64,000 nt of DNA from Gluconobacter sphaericus NBRC 12467 (GTDB lineage: Bacteria; Pseudomonadota; Alphaproteobacteria; Acetobacterales; Acetobacteraceae). Shown in pieces: positions 62,375 through 64,000 of this stretch; the stretch's first letter is position 1, and each line of letters opens with the position of its first letter. Location: the NCBI RefSeq assembly GCF_006539125.1, contig NZ_BJMK01000008.1, forward strand, positions 1-64,000, in the 5' to 3' direction. Made by a program: the position numbers and the translations under genes. The notes beneath the pieces were generated by a model, which saw only the letters and a list, made by a program, of their open reading frames with translations, ran no database searches and was not told the origin of the DNA.

Positions 62375-64000
62375 CAGAACCCGTACTCCACCTTGCCGCT
62401 GTTGCTTGCACCAAGATTGCGGTAACGGGCCAGGGCAGTCAGCGGGAAGAATTGCTTGTAGCCATGATAGCGCAGGTAGAAGACCTTCGGAAAACCGACC
62501 GCGTTATAGGCTTCTTCCTGCCATTCGCCCTTCTCGTTCTGCTGGGACACGAGATAGGCTACGCCGTGTTTGACCGCATCGCTATCGCGGCGTCCGACGG
62601 CCATGAGAGCCAGGACGGCCCAGGCGGTCTGCGACGGCAGGCTCTTTTTATAGATGCCGGCGGTACCGCCCTCGTAAGTGGCGCAGTCCTCGCCCCAGCC
62701 GCCGTCTGGACGCTGGACGCTCTCAAGCCAGTTTACGGCCCGCAGGACCATCGGATCATCATGCGGCACACCTGCAATGTTCAGGGCGCACAGAACAGAC
62801 CATGTTCCGTAGATATAATTCGTTCCCCAACGGCCGAACCAGCAGCCCTCGGGCTCCTGTTCCGAGCGCAGATATTCGATCGCCTTGAGAATAACGGGCC
62901 GGTCATCCGGGTCTCCAAGCTGCGCCAGGAAGGAAATGCAGCGCGCCGAGACGTCCGCGGTCGGTGGATCCAGAAGTGCGCCGTGATCCGAGAAGGGAAT
63001 ATGGTTGAGTAGCTCGTGGTCGTTGTCGATATCGAACGCACCCCAGCCGCCATTGGTACTCTGCATACCGATGATCCATTCCCGAGCGCGGGAGATGGCC
63101 TCACGGCTGTTTTCGGGATCGACGCGATGCAGAAGCATGGCCACGACGGCAGTGTCATCGACGTCCGGGTAGTAGTCGTTCTCGTACTGAAACGCCCAGC
63201 CACCGGGGCGCAGGTCAGGCGTGTTGATGGCCCAGTCGCCCTTGACGTCCAGGATCTGGCGTTCCCGCAGCCACTCGGCACTCTTTTTTAGTGCGGCGAG
63301 TGTTTCCTCGGTTTTCGTGCCGGCCGGTCCGGACGCCGCCTCAATCATCGCAAGGCCCGACAGGCCTGTATCCCAGACTGGTGAGACGCAGGGCTGGCAG
63401 TAAATCTCGTCACCATGATCCACGAGCAGATCCTGGATTGCGTCCCATGCCGTTTTGGCACGCGGATCGCTGTCCGGGATGCCTTGGGCGCGGTACATCA
63501 TCACGACATTCGCCATGGCTGGATAGATCGCACCAAGGCCACCCCGACTCAGGCGCGGTTCGATGAAGTCGCTGGCGGCCTTAAGGGCCCTCTTGTGCAT
63601 GCTGCGCGGAATAAGTGGCAGGACCGGCCGAAGTGCAGAGTCCAGATGTTTGAAAAACCGTCCCCAGACCGAGCGGTACGGTCCGCGGATCCAGTCCGTG
63701 ACTTCCGAAGGCGGTTTGACGAACAATTCCTGCACATGAATACCGTGCGGATTAATGGCCTTGGGTCGAAGCGCGTTGAGGACCAGCAGTGGTGCGATGA
63801 CGGCCCGGGACCAATAAGACATGTTCCAGACCGAGAAGAACGCCTTGCGTGGCAGGAGCATGAGCTCGACTGGCATGACAGGAGTTGCATTCCAGGGCAC
63901 TTCCCCAAACAGGGCGAGCTGGATCCGCGTGAATACGTTTGTCCGCGCCGCGCCGCCGTGGTCGAGAATGGCTTCACGCGCAATGCGCATGTGAGGCGCA
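62374..64000 (-). CDS. shc: Squalene-hopene cyclase (N-terminus beyond the window)
   Basis: The open frame runs past the right edge, so about 542 codons are seen of a protein normally near 650 residues. It is a membrane-associated class-II triterpene cyclase that folds squalene to hopene. The catalytic acid motif is in YYPDVDDTAVVAMLL (DxDD). QW-type repeats are plentiful: EPEGCWFGRWG, RPDGGWGEDC, TNGGWGAFD. YIYGTWSVLCAL is the usual segment near the active site. It is the last gene but one of the hopanoid cluster as seen here, followed by hpnG. Confidence 0.96.
   Translation of the reverse strand, partial: APHMRIAREAILDHGGAARTNVFTRIQLALFGEVPWNATPVMPVELMLLPRKAFFSVWNMSYWSRAVIAPLLVLNALRPKAINPHGIHVQELFVKPPSEVTDWIRGPYRSVWGRFFKHLDSALRPVLPLIPRSMHKRALKAASDFIEPRLSRGGLGAIYPAMANVVMMYRAQGIPDSDPRAKTAWDAIQDLLVDHGDEIYCQPCVSPVWDTGLSGLAMIEAASGPAGTKTEETLAALKKSAEWLRERQILDVKGDWAINTPDLRPGGWAFQYENDYYPDVDDTAVVAMLLHRVDPENSREAISRAREWIIGMQSTNGGWGAFDIDNDHELLNHIPFSDHGALLDPPTADVSARCISFLAQLGDPDDRPVILKAIEYLRSEQEPEGCWFGRWGTNYIYGTWSVLCALNIAGVPHDDPMVLRAVNWLESVQRPDGGWGEDCATYEGGTAGIYKKSLPSQTAWAVLALMAVGRRDSDAVKHGVAYLVSQQNEKGEWQEEAYNAVGFPKVFYLRYHGYKQFFPLTALARYRNLGASNSGKVEYGF

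Overview
The window is chromosomal DNA from an acetic acid bacterium (Acetobacteraceae, Alphaproteobacteria), most likely Gluconobacter or a close relative. This assignment is an inference. It rests on the alphaproteobacterial gene neighbourhoods (purC-purS-purQ-purL-bolA-grxD, pdhA-pdhB-pdhC-lpd, ppiD-trpE-trpG-trpD-trpC, pyrG-kdsA-eno-ftsB), an E1-beta subunit carrying its own lipoyl domain, a GAAC-N7-GAAC LexA operator, hopanoid genes at the right edge, and IS5-family remnants like those common in acetic acid bacteria. Most of the window is dense housekeeping sequence. Overlapped stop/start codons (ATGA, GTGA, TGATG) are frequent, and several convergent gene pairs overlap at their 3' ends.

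Region 1 (1-3.1 kb) is the only clearly accessory part. It holds three decayed IS5-family transposase copies, one small VOC-fold protein gene and an AT-rich stretch, all on the 3' side of a tRNA-Val gene. Region 2 (3.2-9.6 kb) carries envelope or polysaccharide-type genes: a 628-residue protein of unknown function with repeated beta-strand-rich modules, an ELM1-family protein, a DEAD-box helicase and two translationally coupled GT4-like glycosyltransferases. Region 3 (9.7-15.5 kb) holds an AstE/AspA-like zinc hydrolase, glyA, an amino acid permease, hemB and a yraN-family gene.

Region 4 (15.6-22.1 kb, minus strand) is the purine run purB, purC, purS, purQ, purL, followed by bolA and the monothiol glutaredoxin grxD. 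A secreted Rap1a/Tai-like gene is wedged between purS and purQ with 4-nt overlaps on both sides. Region 5 (22.2-25.1 kb) has a TerC-family membrane protein, a Slt-type lytic transglycosylase and a CinA C-terminal amidase. Region 6 (25.2-32.1 kb, minus) is pdhA-pdhB-pdhC-lpd-lipA plus a COQ10/RatA protein: the pyruvate dehydrogenase complex together with the enzyme that makes its lipoyl cofactor.

Region 7 (32.2-38.2 kb, minus) is a PpiD-like chaperone followed by trpE-trpG-trpD-trpC. Region 8 (38.4-44.4 kb, plus) is tpiA-secG-pyrG-kdsA, eno and ftsB. Region 9 (44.5-52.7 kb) has rpmG, an SOS-controlled lexA, a lipoprotein, pgsA, uvrC, a dipeptidase, xthA, a response regulator and an L,D-transpeptidase-like gene. 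Region 10 (52.7-64 kb) has a CPA1 antiporter, a GNAT enzyme, an RsmB-type methyltransferase, guaB, tRNA-Gln, ppx, rlmE, a sodium/solute symporter, hpnG and a squalene-hopene cyclase gene cut by the window edge.

The order of regions 6 to 9 can be explained by one inversion of about 12.4 kb (trpC through ftsB) relative to the common alphaproteobacterial order. A single event would account for both unusual junctions, pdhA|trpC and ftsB|lexA.
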